DNA of 64,000 nucleotides from Bacillus cereus. Lineage in GTDB: Bacteria; Bacillota; Bacilli; Bacillales; Bacillaceae_G. The position numbers and the translations under genes were made by a program. The notes under the pieces are model-generated. The model did no database searches. It was not told where the DNA came from and saw nothing but the letters and a program-made list of their open reading frames with translations. Of the stretch, positions 56,841 to 64,000 are shown in pieces; positions within the stretch are counted from its first letter, which is position 1; each line of letters starts with the position of its first letter. The DNA is taken from NCBI RefSeq assembly GCF_002584535.1, contig NZ_NUOT01000044.1:184330-248329 (forward strand), read 5' to 3'.

Positions 56841-58751
56841 ATGAACATCAGGCAACTAGCGATACAAAATGTAAGGGGAAATTGGCGAAATTATAAAGTG
56901 TTTTTCTTGAGCAGTTGTTTTGCGATATTTGCTTCTTATGCATATATGTCCGTAATTGTCCATCCTTACATGCAAGAGACGATGTGGTATCAAAATGTGC
57001 GATTGGGGCTCATTGTATGCAACGTTATTATTGTCTCTTTTTTTATTTTATTTATTTTGTATTCTACTTCTATATTTATAGAAGCGCGCAAAAAAGAATT
57101 AGGATTATATATGTTAATGGGAGCGACGAAGTCTAACGTAATAGGGATGATAATGACCGAACAAATGTTGATTGGGATTTTTGCTAATATTTTCGGTATT
57201 GGACTTGGCATGATATTTTTAAAACTCTTTTTTATGGTATTTAGTATGCTCCTTCGTCTTCCGAAAGAGTTAACTCTTATTTTTGATGCGAAAGCGATTT
57301 TTATAACGCTTAGTATATATACTATCGTCTTTTTCGTTCTATCATTTATAAGTGCTTTACGTATATGGAATATAAAGGTTATTCGACTATTAAAAGAGTT
57401 TCGAGCAGATAAAAGAGAAGCGAAAAGTTCAAAATGGCTGTGTTTATTTGGATTTTCCTGTTTAGTGATTGGCTATAGTTTAGCTTTCCAAACGACGATG
57501 TTAACGATGGGATTATACTTTATTCCAGTTGTCATATTAACCTCTGTTGGAACGTACTTTTCATTTACACACGGTGTTACACAAATATTAGAAATGATAA
57601 AGCGAAATAAAAAAATAATGTATACGTATCCGTATTTGTTTATAGTAAATCAGCTATCACATCGAATGAAAGAAAATGGTCGTTTCTTCTTCCTTTTATC
57701 TATGGCAACGACGGTTGTTGTTACAGTCACGGGTACGGTGTTCTTATATTTTTCGGGCATGGAAGATATGTGGCGAGACGGAGGAGCACAATCGTTTTCA
57801 TATGTAGAAAAAGGTATCCATTCTCATGAAGTTTTTGAAAAAGATGCGGTAGAAAATCTATTACATAAGCATGGGTATGATGAATTTCAATATACAAGCT
57901 TTGTAGGATTGCAAACAACGTTTCAATCTCGAAACGAAAGTATAGAAGCCACCCTTATAGGAGCGAGTGAATACAATAAAGAGGCAAAAAAGCAAGGGCA
58001 GAAAGCATATAATCCAAAAAAGGGAACGGTTATGCTAGTTTATTATAATGAATATAATGGACCCGCTTTATATAATAAAAAAGAAATTCAACTACATGTA
58101 TTTGGACAATCGTATCAATATGCGTTTAACGGTCAAAAGGAAGGAGCGCAATTCAATTATCATAATTCACAAATAAATGGTACATTTTTTGTTATGAATG
58201 ATGAAGACTTTAATCATATAGAAGCGACGATTCCTGATGTAGAAAAAATCGTCTACCGAGGTTACACCTTAAATAATATTGAAGATACAAAGAAATTCAA
58301 CGAAGATTTACGTAAATATATAAAGCAAGATAAGAGTAGCGTATTTCGAAACAATATGGAACTATATGTGAATATGAAAGAGGTAGGTGAATTTACGTTA
58401 TTTATTGGCTCATTTATTAGTATATTATTCTTTCTTACTTCATGTAGCATTGTATATTTTAAATGGTTTCATAATATTTCATCGGATCGTAAGCAATATG
58501 AAGCCCTCTCTAAACTCGGAATGACAAAGCAAGAAGTGTGGGAAATTTCTCGTTGGCAATTAAGTATGTTATTCTTTGCGCCTATTGTAGTAGGGAGTAT
58601 ACATAGCGCAGTTGCATTATATACGTTTCATAATACAGTCTTTATGGAAGGATCATTTAGGAAAGTATGCTTGTTCATTATGTTTTATATTGCCGCATGC
58701 ATCATTTATTTCTTCTTTGCTCAAAGAGAATATAGAAAACATATAGACTAG
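56841..58751 (+). CDS. BceB-like ABC permease, second copy
   Basis: A 636-residue permease, paralogous to the preceding one along its length (both start with a RQLA-N-V-GNWRNYK pattern and end in a FAQR-Y-KH motif). The extracellular domain (about 305-515) is much less similar. GGGGGAAAG precedes the ATG. Only one ATPase gene is present, so either the two permeases form a heterodimer or each uses the same ATPase. Most Bce modules have a single permease. Confidence 0.9.
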   Translation: MNIRQLAIQNVRGNWRNYKVFFLSSCFAIFASYAYMSVIVHPYMQETMWYQNVRLGLIVCNVIIVSFFILFILYSTSIFIEARKKELGLYMLMGATKSNVIGMIMTEQMLIGIFANIFGIGLGMIFLKLFFMVFSMLLRLPKELTLIFDAKAIFITLSIYTIVFFVLSFISALRIWNIKVIRLLKEFRADKREAKSSKWLCLFGFSCLVIGYSLAFQTTMLTMGLYFIPVVILTSVGTYFSFTHGVTQILEMIKRNKKIMYTYPYLFIVNQLSHRMKENGRFFFLLSMATTVVVTVTGTVFLYFSGMEDMWRDGGAQSFSYVEKGIHSHEVFEKDAVENLLHKHGYDEFQYTSFVGLQTTFQSRNESIEATLIGASEYNKEAKKQGQKAYNPKKGTVMLVYYNEYNGPALYNKKEIQLHVFGQSYQYAFNGQKEGAQFNYHNSQINGTFFVMNDEDFNHIEATIPDVEKIVYRGYTLNNIEDTKKFNEDLRKYIKQDKSSVFRNNMELYVNMKEVGEFTLFIGSFISILFFLTSCSIVYFKWFHNISSDRKQYEALSKLGMTKQEVWEISRWQLSMLFFAPIVVGSIHSAVALYTFHNTVFMEGSFRKVCLFIMFYIAACIIYFFFAQREYRKHID

Positions 58752-58770
58752 CTGATGCTAGTCTTTTTTT
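58745..58770 (+). terminator. Terminator of the Bce-type operon
   Basis: AGACTAGC, TGAT, GCTAGTCT, then TTTTTT. Confidence 0.88.
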
Positions 58771-58849
58771 AATATTCGAAATTTATATAGAAGAATATAA
58801 ATAATTATGGTATAACAGTAAGAAAAACGAAGAAGAGGGGAAAACGACG

Positions 58850-59701
58850 ATGATTCGAGTTGGATATTTAGGACCGGAAGCAACATTTACAAATATGGCG
58901 GTGAGTCGTTTTTTTCCGGAAGCAGAGCATGTACCATATCGTACAATTCCTGATTGTATAGATGCAGCAGCAAATAAAAATGTAGATTTTGCAGTTGTAC
59001 CGTTAGAAAATGCGATTGAAGGTTCTGTTAATATTACTGTTGATTATCTTGTGCATGAACAACCGCTTTTTATTGTAGGGGAAATTACAGTTCCTATTCA
59101 GCAACATTTACTTGTGCATCCAGATCATGAAGAGATGTGGAAAGAAGTGTATGCTGTACATTCTCATCCACATGCGATTGCGCAATGTCATAAGTTTTTA
59201 AATGAAGAATTAAAAGGTGTAACGGTTCGAGATATGACTTCCACAAGTGCAGCTGCGCAATATGTAAAAGAACATTCGGAAGAAAGGATCGCTGCAATTG
59301 CAAATGAAGCAGCAGCGGAAAAATATGGGTTATCAATTGTTCAGCGTAATATTCATACGCATAAAAACAATCATACGCGTTTCCTAGTACTACATAAAAA
59401 GAAGCAAGCGTTATTGCCGAGAAATGGTGAGAACCGCGGAGAGAAAACGACGATTATGATAACGTTACCTGCTGATTATGCCGGAGCACTTTATCAAGTA
59501 TTATCAGCTTTTGCATGGAGAAAATTAAATCTATCAAAAATCGAATCCCGCCCGATGAAAACAGGCCTTGGAAATTACTTTTTCTTAATAGATGTAGATA
59601 AAGCATATGACGACGTATTATTGCCGGGTGTGACGATGGAGCTTGAAGCGCTCGGTTTTGCTGTAACGGTGCTTGGGAGTTATTCGTCTTATTGGTTATA
59701 G
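58850..59701 (+). CDS. pheA: Prephenate dehydratase
   Basis: A 283-residue enzyme converting prephenate to phenylpyruvate for phenylalanine synthesis. The catalytic domain has GYLGPEATFTNMA (5-17), VPLENAIEGSVNITVDYL (about 51-68) and the Thr of MTSTSAAAQYVKEH (about 130). A C-terminal ACT domain (about 200-280, with SKIESRPMKT) gives feedback by Phe. In B. subtilis obg is followed by pheB-pheA; here no pheB is seen. AAGAGGGG lies upstream. Confidence 0.97.
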   Translation: MIRVGYLGPEATFTNMAVSRFFPEAEHVPYRTIPDCIDAAANKNVDFAVVPLENAIEGSVNITVDYLVHEQPLFIVGEITVPIQQHLLVHPDHEEMWKEVYAVHSHPHAIAQCHKFLNEELKGVTVRDMTSTSAAAQYVKEHSEERIAAIANEAAAEKYGLSIVQRNIHTHKNNHTRFLVLHKKKQALLPRNGENRGEKTTIMITLPADYAGALYQVLSAFAWRKLNLSKIESRPMKTGLGNYFFLIDVDKAYDDVLLPGVTMELEALGFAVTVLGSYSSYWL

Positions 59702-59708
59702 TAAAACA

Positions 59709-59748
59709 AAAATAAATCCCATCGCATATGTGGTGGGATTTATTTTAA
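59709..59748. terminator. Bidirectional terminator of pheA and the MOSC gene
   Basis: AATAAATCCCA and TGGGATTTATT perfect 11-bp stem with T-rich ends on both strands between convergent genes. Confidence 0.82.
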
Positions 59749-60387
59749 TTTTGCTAAGCGATCTGTTAGTTGCTCACGCCAAACTTCTGCTAATTCTGGA
59801 ACAGCAATAATTTTTTCCATTGCTTCTTTGTCTTTCCGTCTATGAAAATATACTTCGTTAGAAAATAGAATGGAAACTTGATTTGGATGGCGCTCTAATA
59901 GTTTTATTTGTGAGTCTTGACGAACAATACCTTCTTGAAGAACGCGACATAAATATCCAGTATAACCCGTTTCTACAATGCGCGGTAAAATGCCGGGAAT
60001 GCCGAGCCTTTTTGAAATGGTACTACACGGTACTCTAGCTTGTGTAACTTGAATGATTGCCTCACCTAATTGATAGATATCCCCGATACAAACATCACGT
60101 TCTAACATATTTAGGACAGTAATATTTTCGCCAAATGTAGAAGCTGGAAGCGATGTTTGAAATTCTTGTTCCCAAAGTGCGTAATGCTCATAGGGATAAA
60201 CGCAAACGGCGCGATCAGGTCCGCCGTGATGTCGTAAATCAGCTACATCATCACCACGGAAGCCATCTTTTGAAAGAAACGATTCTTCAGTAAGCTCTTT
60301 ACAAATCCCTGTTACCATTTCTTTATCTTCGTTATATTTCATTTGTTTCGGTTTGCCAATGCTAAAGTGAACGAGTTCAATTCCCAT
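59740..60387 (-). CDS. MOSC domain protein (YiiM/YflK-like)
   Basis: A 215-residue protein. GFRGDDVADLRHHGGPDRAVCVYP (about 42-66) and FGENITVLNMLE with VCIGDIYQLGEAIIQVTQARVPC (about 84-121) are the MOSC signature, with the conserved Cys121. Relatives handle molybdenum cofactor or detoxify N-hydroxylated bases such as 6-hydroxylaminopurine. A C-terminal helical extension (about 170-215) is as in YiiM. GGAGAGC is upstream of the ATG on the minus strand. Confidence 0.88.
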   Translation of the reverse strand: MGIELVHFSIGKPKQMKYNEDKEMVTGICKELTEESFLSKDGFRGDDVADLRHHGGPDRAVCVYPYEHYALWEQEFQTSLPASTFGENITVLNMLERDVCIGDIYQLGEAIIQVTQARVPCSTISKRLGIPGILPRIVETGYTGYLCRVLQEGIVRQDSQIKLLERHPNQVSILFSNEVYFHRRKDKEAMEKIIAVPELAEVWREQLTDRLAKLK

Positions 60388-60432
60388 ATTTGCTCTCCTT
60401 TACAATTGATTTCAATATTATATCATTTTGTA

Positions 60433-60468
60433 AATTAAAGCACAGAGAATGTTGAAAAAACTCTGTGC
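60433..60468 (-). terminator. Terminator of nifS-niaR
   Basis: GCACAGAG (60440-60447) and CTCTGTGC (60461-60468), followed on the minus strand by TTTAATTT. Confidence 0.55.
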
Positions 60469-60474
60469 GTTACA

Positions 60475-61017
60475 TTAATAAACGAGAAATCCAGCTCGGT
60501 CTAGCGCATCACAAGCTGCATCTAATTTCTCTTGGGAATCTGCTTCAATTGTATGTAAGTGAACACCATCAGTTAGTTGAGAGAGATAGGAAGCATTTGT
60601 ATCTTCAATCTTTTGCAAATATTGCTCCACATCAAAACGGTTGCTCACCATAATAGAAGCTGTTAAGTCGCCGTATACAGGATGCTCTACTTTTACATCT
60701 TTAATCGTAACGCCGTGATCGACCAGCGTTGTTAGTTCTTGGCGGACTTCCTCTGGTTTATGTTGGCAGACGATGACACGTTCAAAAGTCTGCTGCTTCG
60801 TCTGTGGCTTTAAATATAAGTATCCTTGTGCAGTTGCGATAATTGGTTCATTTCGTGCTTTCAGTAAAGAGATATCTTGCACAATGACCTGTCTACTGAC
60901 ATTTGTTTTTTTAGATAATTCACTCCCAGATAATGGTTCATTCGCAGCAAGGAGCCATTGCAGGATGAGCTGCCTTCTTTCTTCACCTAAAATTTTTTTT
61001 TGGTCATTTTGTTTCAT
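60475..61017 (-). CDS. niaR: Nicotinate-responsive repressor NiaR (YrxA)
   Basis: A 180-residue repressor of NAD synthesis genes. The N-terminal HTH (RRQLILQWLLAANEPLSGSELSKKTNVSRQVIVQDISLL, residues 14-53) is followed by the 3H domain, whose conserved histidines are seen in CQHKPEE (about 79), VEHPVYGDL (about 108) and DGVHLHTIEAD (about 151). It responds to nicotinic acid. It is translationally coupled to nifS (TAATG overlap) and divergent from its target nadB. Confidence 0.94.
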   Translation of the reverse strand: MKQNDQKKILGEERRQLILQWLLAANEPLSGSELSKKTNVSRQVIVQDISLLKARNEPIIATAQGYLYLKPQTKQQTFERVIVCQHKPEEVRQELTTLVDHGVTIKDVKVEHPVYGDLTASIMVSNRFDVEQYLQKIEDTNASYLSQLTDGVHLHTIEADSQEKLDAACDALDRAGFLVY

Positions 61018-62156
61018 TATAATTTAACACCTCTATAAAATTGATTTCCAATTGTGAGTAGTGCATGAATGGTTGTGTCAATATTTTCTTTTGTTGTGTG
61101 GCGTCCAAATGAAAAACGGACGTATTGTTTTGCCTCTTCATACGTTTTTCCAATTGCAAGCATTGTTTTTGAAGGCTCTTGTTTGCCGACTTGGCAAGCG
61201 CTTCCTGTTGAAATCGCGATGCCATGACGGTTACATTCTAACATTGTGTACTGACCTTCGATTCCTTTTATTGTAACCCCAATGATATGAGGTAAACAAG
61301 AAGTAGAATGGCCTTCTACTTGAATTTCAAGAGGTAGAGGCTGTAATTGCTCGATAAAATAAGAGCGCAATTGCCTGAAACGAGTTTGTTCTTCTTCATG
61401 ATTATCTAATATATGCTCTGCTGCTGTCAGAAAAGAAGCAATGCCAGGAACATTGACAGTACCGGGACGAAATCCTTTTTCATGAGATGTTCCAGGAAAA
61501 ACTTCCTCCCAACGGACTTGTGGATTTATATAGCAAGCTCCTACACCTTTTGGTCCATAAATTTTATGCGCGGAAATAGAAAGGCTATCAATTTGCATCG
61601 CTGTCACATCAATTGGGAGTTTACCAAATGTTTGAACACAATCTGTATGGAATAAAATATTACGCTTTTTGAGTATTTCTCCAATTTCTGAGATTGGTTG
61701 AATTGTTCCAATCTCAGAATTCCCGTGTTGAATACTTGCTAAAACTGTATCCTCTGTAATTGCCTCTTCTAATGCTCTTAGATCGATAAGCCCATATGAA
61801 TCAACAGGGATTTCGGTAATTGTGTAACCTTGCTGCGCTAAAAATTGAAAATAGCTGCGAATCGATGCGTGCTCCATTGGTGTTGTAAGTATATGTTTAC
61901 CACTTTTTGTGTTTAAGAGTGATTGGATTGCAAGATAATTAGATTCAGAACCACCGCTTGTGAAAAATACACCTTGTTCTTTTCCACCAATCATTTGTGC
62001 CAATGATACCCTGCAAACTTGTAGTAAAGACGAAGCTGTTCCTCCGATATCGTGTAAGCTTTGTTCATTACCGAAGTATTGCTCTGCTGCTTTTGTGTAT
62101 GTTTCAATCGCTTCTTTGCTCATTGGTGTTGTAGCTGCATAGTCAAGGTATATCAT
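61017..62156 (-). CDS. nifS: Cysteine desulfurase NifS (NadA-linked)
   Basis: A 379-residue PLP enzyme that releases sulfur from cysteine. The PLP lysine is Lys198 (SISAHKIYGPKG) and the catalytic Cys is Cys321 (STGSACQVGK). Beside the nad genes in Bacillus, this enzyme builds the Fe-S cluster of quinolinate synthase NadA. The divergent position from nadB and coupling with niaR are conserved. AGAGAGGA lies upstream of the ATG. Confidence 0.95.
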   Translation of the reverse strand: MIYLDYAATTPMSKEAIETYTKAAEQYFGNEQSLHDIGGTASSLLQVCRVSLAQMIGGKEQGVFFTSGGSESNYLAIQSLLNTKSGKHILTTPMEHASIRSYFQFLAQQGYTITEIPVDSYGLIDLRALEEAITEDTVLASIQHGNSEIGTIQPISEIGEILKKRNILFHTDCVQTFGKLPIDVTAMQIDSLSISAHKIYGPKGVGACYINPQVRWEEVFPGTSHEKGFRPGTVNVPGIASFLTAAEHILDNHEEEQTRFRQLRSYFIEQLQPLPLEIQVEGHSTSCLPHIIGVTIKGIEGQYTMLECNRHGIAISTGSACQVGKQEPSKTMLAIGKTYEEAKQYVRFSFGRHTTKENIDTTIHALLTIGNQFYRGVKL

Positions 62157-62288
62157 AATGTATAGTCCTCTCTATAATGGAGTTATATTCGTTTTTATTT
62201 TAAAGTTCCGTGAAAAATTCGTTAAACTCCTTGGTGAAAATACCACTTTCTAAAAAACTCTTGTCATTATTTTAAATCTATGTAAATA

Positions 62289-62306
62289 TAGGTGTCAAGA
62301 CAGTTG
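62289..62306 (+). promoter_or_regulatory. Candidate NiaR operator upstream of nadB
   Basis: TAGGTGTCAAGACAGTTG lies 28 bp before the nadB start and contains the GTGTC/GACA core reported for Bacillus NiaR sites. A TTGTCA -35 box at 62261 and an A/T-rich -10 around 62283-62290 would overlap it. Confidence 0.55.
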
Positions 62307-62333
62307 AAAAGTGTAAACTAGGAGGCAATAATT

Positions 62334-63860
62334 ATGCCAAGGGCAGATGTCTTAATTATCGGAAGTGGTGTCGCGGCACTTAGTGTTGCGAAAGAGATTT
62401 GTCACGAAAAGAATGTGATGATTATCACAAAGAAAACAGGACGAAATAACAATACGCATTTAGCGCAGGGCGGAATTGCAGCAGCTGTAGCTACCTATGA
62501 TAATGCGAGTGATCATTATGAAGATACGATAGCAGCTGGTTGTGGTTATAACAATGACGAAGCAGTTCGATATTTAGTTGAAGAAGGGTCAAAAGAGATT
62601 CATAAGCTCATTGCAAATGGGATGAAATTTGATGGTGATGAAAAAGGACCTCACCTTGGAAAAGAGGGCGCGCATCGAAAACGACGTATTTTACATGCTG
62701 GGGGAGATGCGACAGGAAAAAACTTATTAGAGCATTTGATTAAAGAAGTAGTTCCTTACGTTACAGTAGTGGAGCGAGAAATGGTGCTCGATTTAATTAT
62801 AGAAAATAATACATGTAGGGGTGTGTTGACCCGAGATAGCGAAGGAAATATACATCGTTACTATGCTGAACGAATTGTATTAGCTACAGGCGGTGTTGGC
62901 GGCGTGTACGCATTTACGTCTAACGATGAGACGATTACAGGCGACGGACTAGCAATCGTGTATCGAGCTGGTGGAGAACTTGTTGATTTAGAGTTTATTC
63001 AATTTCATCCAACGATGCTCTATGTAGACGGGCGTTGCTGCGGACTTGTTTCAGAAGCGGTACGAGGTGAAGGCGCTGTTCTGTTAAACGAAAAAGGACA
63101 GCGTTTTATGTTGAACGTACATCCACAACACGATCTTGCACCGCGTGACGTAGTAGCACGTGCGATTCATGAACAGCTTCTTGCAGGTGAAAGTGTACAC
63201 CTGGATATTTCGTCTATTCAAAACTTTGAAGAGCGTTTTCCTACTGTATCGGCATTATGCAAAAAGAATGGTATAGATGTAAAACAAAATAGAATTCCAG
63301 TTGTTCCAGGCGCTCATTTTCATATGGGTGGTGTGAAAACCAATTGTGATGGAGAAACATCTATTTCGCATTTATATGCTGTAGGTGAAGTAGCTTGTAA
63401 CGGTGTGCACGGTGCAAATCGTTTAGCGAGTAATTCATTGTTAGAAGGCCTTGTGTTCGGGAAACGAATTGGAAAGCATATTTTAGCCCATCCAGTACAA
63501 GGACGAGAAGACAGTTGTGAAAGAATACATGGAATATCTCAAGTTTCTCAGTTACCTATGAAGAAAGAGATACAAAAATATATGATGACGTACGTGGGGA
63601 TTGTCAGAACAGAAACGAGTTTATTGTATGCAAAACAATGGTTGGAGCAGTATCGTGTACAAAGTGTTCAAACGCAATATGAAGCTCTTACAAATGAAGA
63701 TATAACAATTATGAATATGCTAACGGTCTGCCAGCTCATTACAGAAGCGGCACTGCAAAGAAAAGAGAGCATAGGTGGTCATTATCGTGGTGATTACCCA
63801 AGTCGAAATAAATTCACGAAAGAAATTATTCATGCTAACAAAAAATTACAACTTGTGTAA
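62334..63860 (+). CDS. nadB: L-aspartate oxidase
   Basis: A 508-residue FAD enzyme oxidising aspartate to iminoaspartate, the first step of de novo NAD synthesis. The FAD-binding GSGVAALSVAKE (9-20) and TKKTGRNNNTHLAQGGIAA, LEFIQFHPTMLY (about 222) and GANRLASNSLLEGLVFG (about 362) are typical. GGAGG is 10 nt upstream of the ATG. It starts the nadB-nadC(-nadA) operon and is probably repressed by NiaR. Confidence 0.97.
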   Translation: MPRADVLIIGSGVAALSVAKEICHEKNVMIITKKTGRNNNTHLAQGGIAAAVATYDNASDHYEDTIAAGCGYNNDEAVRYLVEEGSKEIHKLIANGMKFDGDEKGPHLGKEGAHRKRRILHAGGDATGKNLLEHLIKEVVPYVTVVEREMVLDLIIENNTCRGVLTRDSEGNIHRYYAERIVLATGGVGGVYAFTSNDETITGDGLAIVYRAGGELVDLEFIQFHPTMLYVDGRCCGLVSEAVRGEGAVLLNEKGQRFMLNVHPQHDLAPRDVVARAIHEQLLAGESVHLDISSIQNFEERFPTVSALCKKNGIDVKQNRIPVVPGAHFHMGGVKTNCDGETSISHLYAVGEVACNGVHGANRLASNSLLEGLVFGKRIGKHILAHPVQGREDSCERIHGISQVSQLPMKKEIQKYMMTYVGIVRTETSLLYAKQWLEQYRVQSVQTQYEALTNEDITIMNMLTVCQLITEAALQRKESIGGHYRGDYPSRNKFTKEIIHANKKLQLV

Positions 63861-63879
63861 TGAGGGGAAGAGGGATTGT

Positions 63880-64000
63880 ATGAACGTGTTAAAGGTAAGA
63901 AAGGCATTAGAAAGTTTTTTTCTAGAAGACATTGGGGAAAGAGATGTAACATCTCAGCTTATTTTTCCTGAAAATTTAAAGGCAAAGGGAACGTTCCTTG
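63880..64000 (+). CDS. nadC: Quinolinate phosphoribosyltransferase, N-terminal part
   Basis: The first 40 codons are seen and the gene runs out of the window. The sequence LRKALESFF-like VRKALESFFLEDIGERDVTS matches the N-terminus of NadC (nicotinate-nucleotide pyrophosphorylase, carboxylating), which makes nicotinate mononucleotide from quinolinate. It starts 19 nt after nadB with GAGGGG upstream. Confidence 0.88.
   Translation, partial: MNVLKVRKALESFFLEDIGERDVTSQLIFPENLKAKGTFL

Overview
The window is chromosomal DNA from a member of the Bacillus cereus group, or a very close relative. The evidence is a low-GC Firmicute codon style, an almost unbroken set of B. subtilis-like gene neighbourhoods (gerE-racE-gerM-rph; ysoA-tig-clpX-lonB-lon-ysxC-hemAXCDBL-spoVID-ysxE-valS-folC-spoIIB-maf-radC-mreBCD-minCD-spoIVFAB; rplU-prp-rpmA-spo0B-obg; pheA; niaR-nifS/nadB-nadC), and features typical of the B. 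cereus group such as an RNase E/G gene between spoIVFB and rplU. Many genes act in sporulation or germination (gerE, gerM, lonB, spoVID, ysxE, spoIIB, spoIVFA/FB, spo0B), so the organism is an endospore former. Sigma-K, sigma-F and sigma-E promoter matches can be read directly in front of gerE, lonB and spoIVFA.

Layout. 1-4.3 kb: 5'-truncated glycosidase, PspC-like protein, KimA-type K+ transporter and a tiny membrane ORF. 4.4-9.0 kb: gerE, racE, gerM, rph, NTP pyrophosphatase and phosphodiesterase. 9.0-11.1 kb: tRNA-Gly and tRNA-Arg, with a decayed 1.9-kb integrative element inserted in the 3' end of tRNA-Arg. The element has a 29-bp direct repeat at its ends, a truncated tyrosine integrase and an interrupted zinc-finger gene. 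11.1-14.1 kb: accessory GntR regulator and TetL-like MFS exporter, separated by a diverged 162-bp-period tandem repeat. 14.2-15.4 kb: PH-domain protein and two small membrane proteins. 15.6-24.7 kb: proteostasis block (ysoA, trigger factor with a long structured leader, clpX, lonB, lon, ysxC). 24.7-25.3 kb: ohr gene remnant, perfect PerR box, terminator-like hairpin and a dispersed-repeat fragment. 25.4-31.6 kb: the hemAXCDBL operon, making uroporphyrinogen III precursors from Glu-tRNA. 31.7-34.1 kb: spore-coat genes and a structured dispersed repeat. 34.5-37.5 kb: T-box-controlled valS. 37.6-45.7 kb: folC, spoIIB, maf, radC and the shape/division genes mreBCD and minCD. 45.8-52.0 kb: spoIVF operon, RNase G, L21-leader ribosomal operon, spo0B-obg. 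52.2-58.8 kb: a Bce-type two-component and ABC-transporter module with two tandem permeases, between obg and pheA. 58.8-64.0 kb: pheA, a MOSC protein, niaR-nifS divergent from nadB and the start of nadC.

The most interesting signals are regulatory. (i) Three TNACA-N4-TGTAA palindromes, the motif described for BceR-type regulators, lie upstream of the Bce transporter, a PspC-like gene and a 33-residue membrane peptide. (ii) A roughly 280-nt tig leader has mutually exclusive hairpins and a long-range closing helix. (iii) A hairpin and T-run traps the integrase ribosome-binding site inside the element. (iv) A perfect PerR box lies beside an ohr fossil and a hairpin in front of hemA. (v) A structured repeat occurs twice in the window. 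No clearly new defence or biosynthetic system was found. All family names come from recognising sequence; no database search was run.
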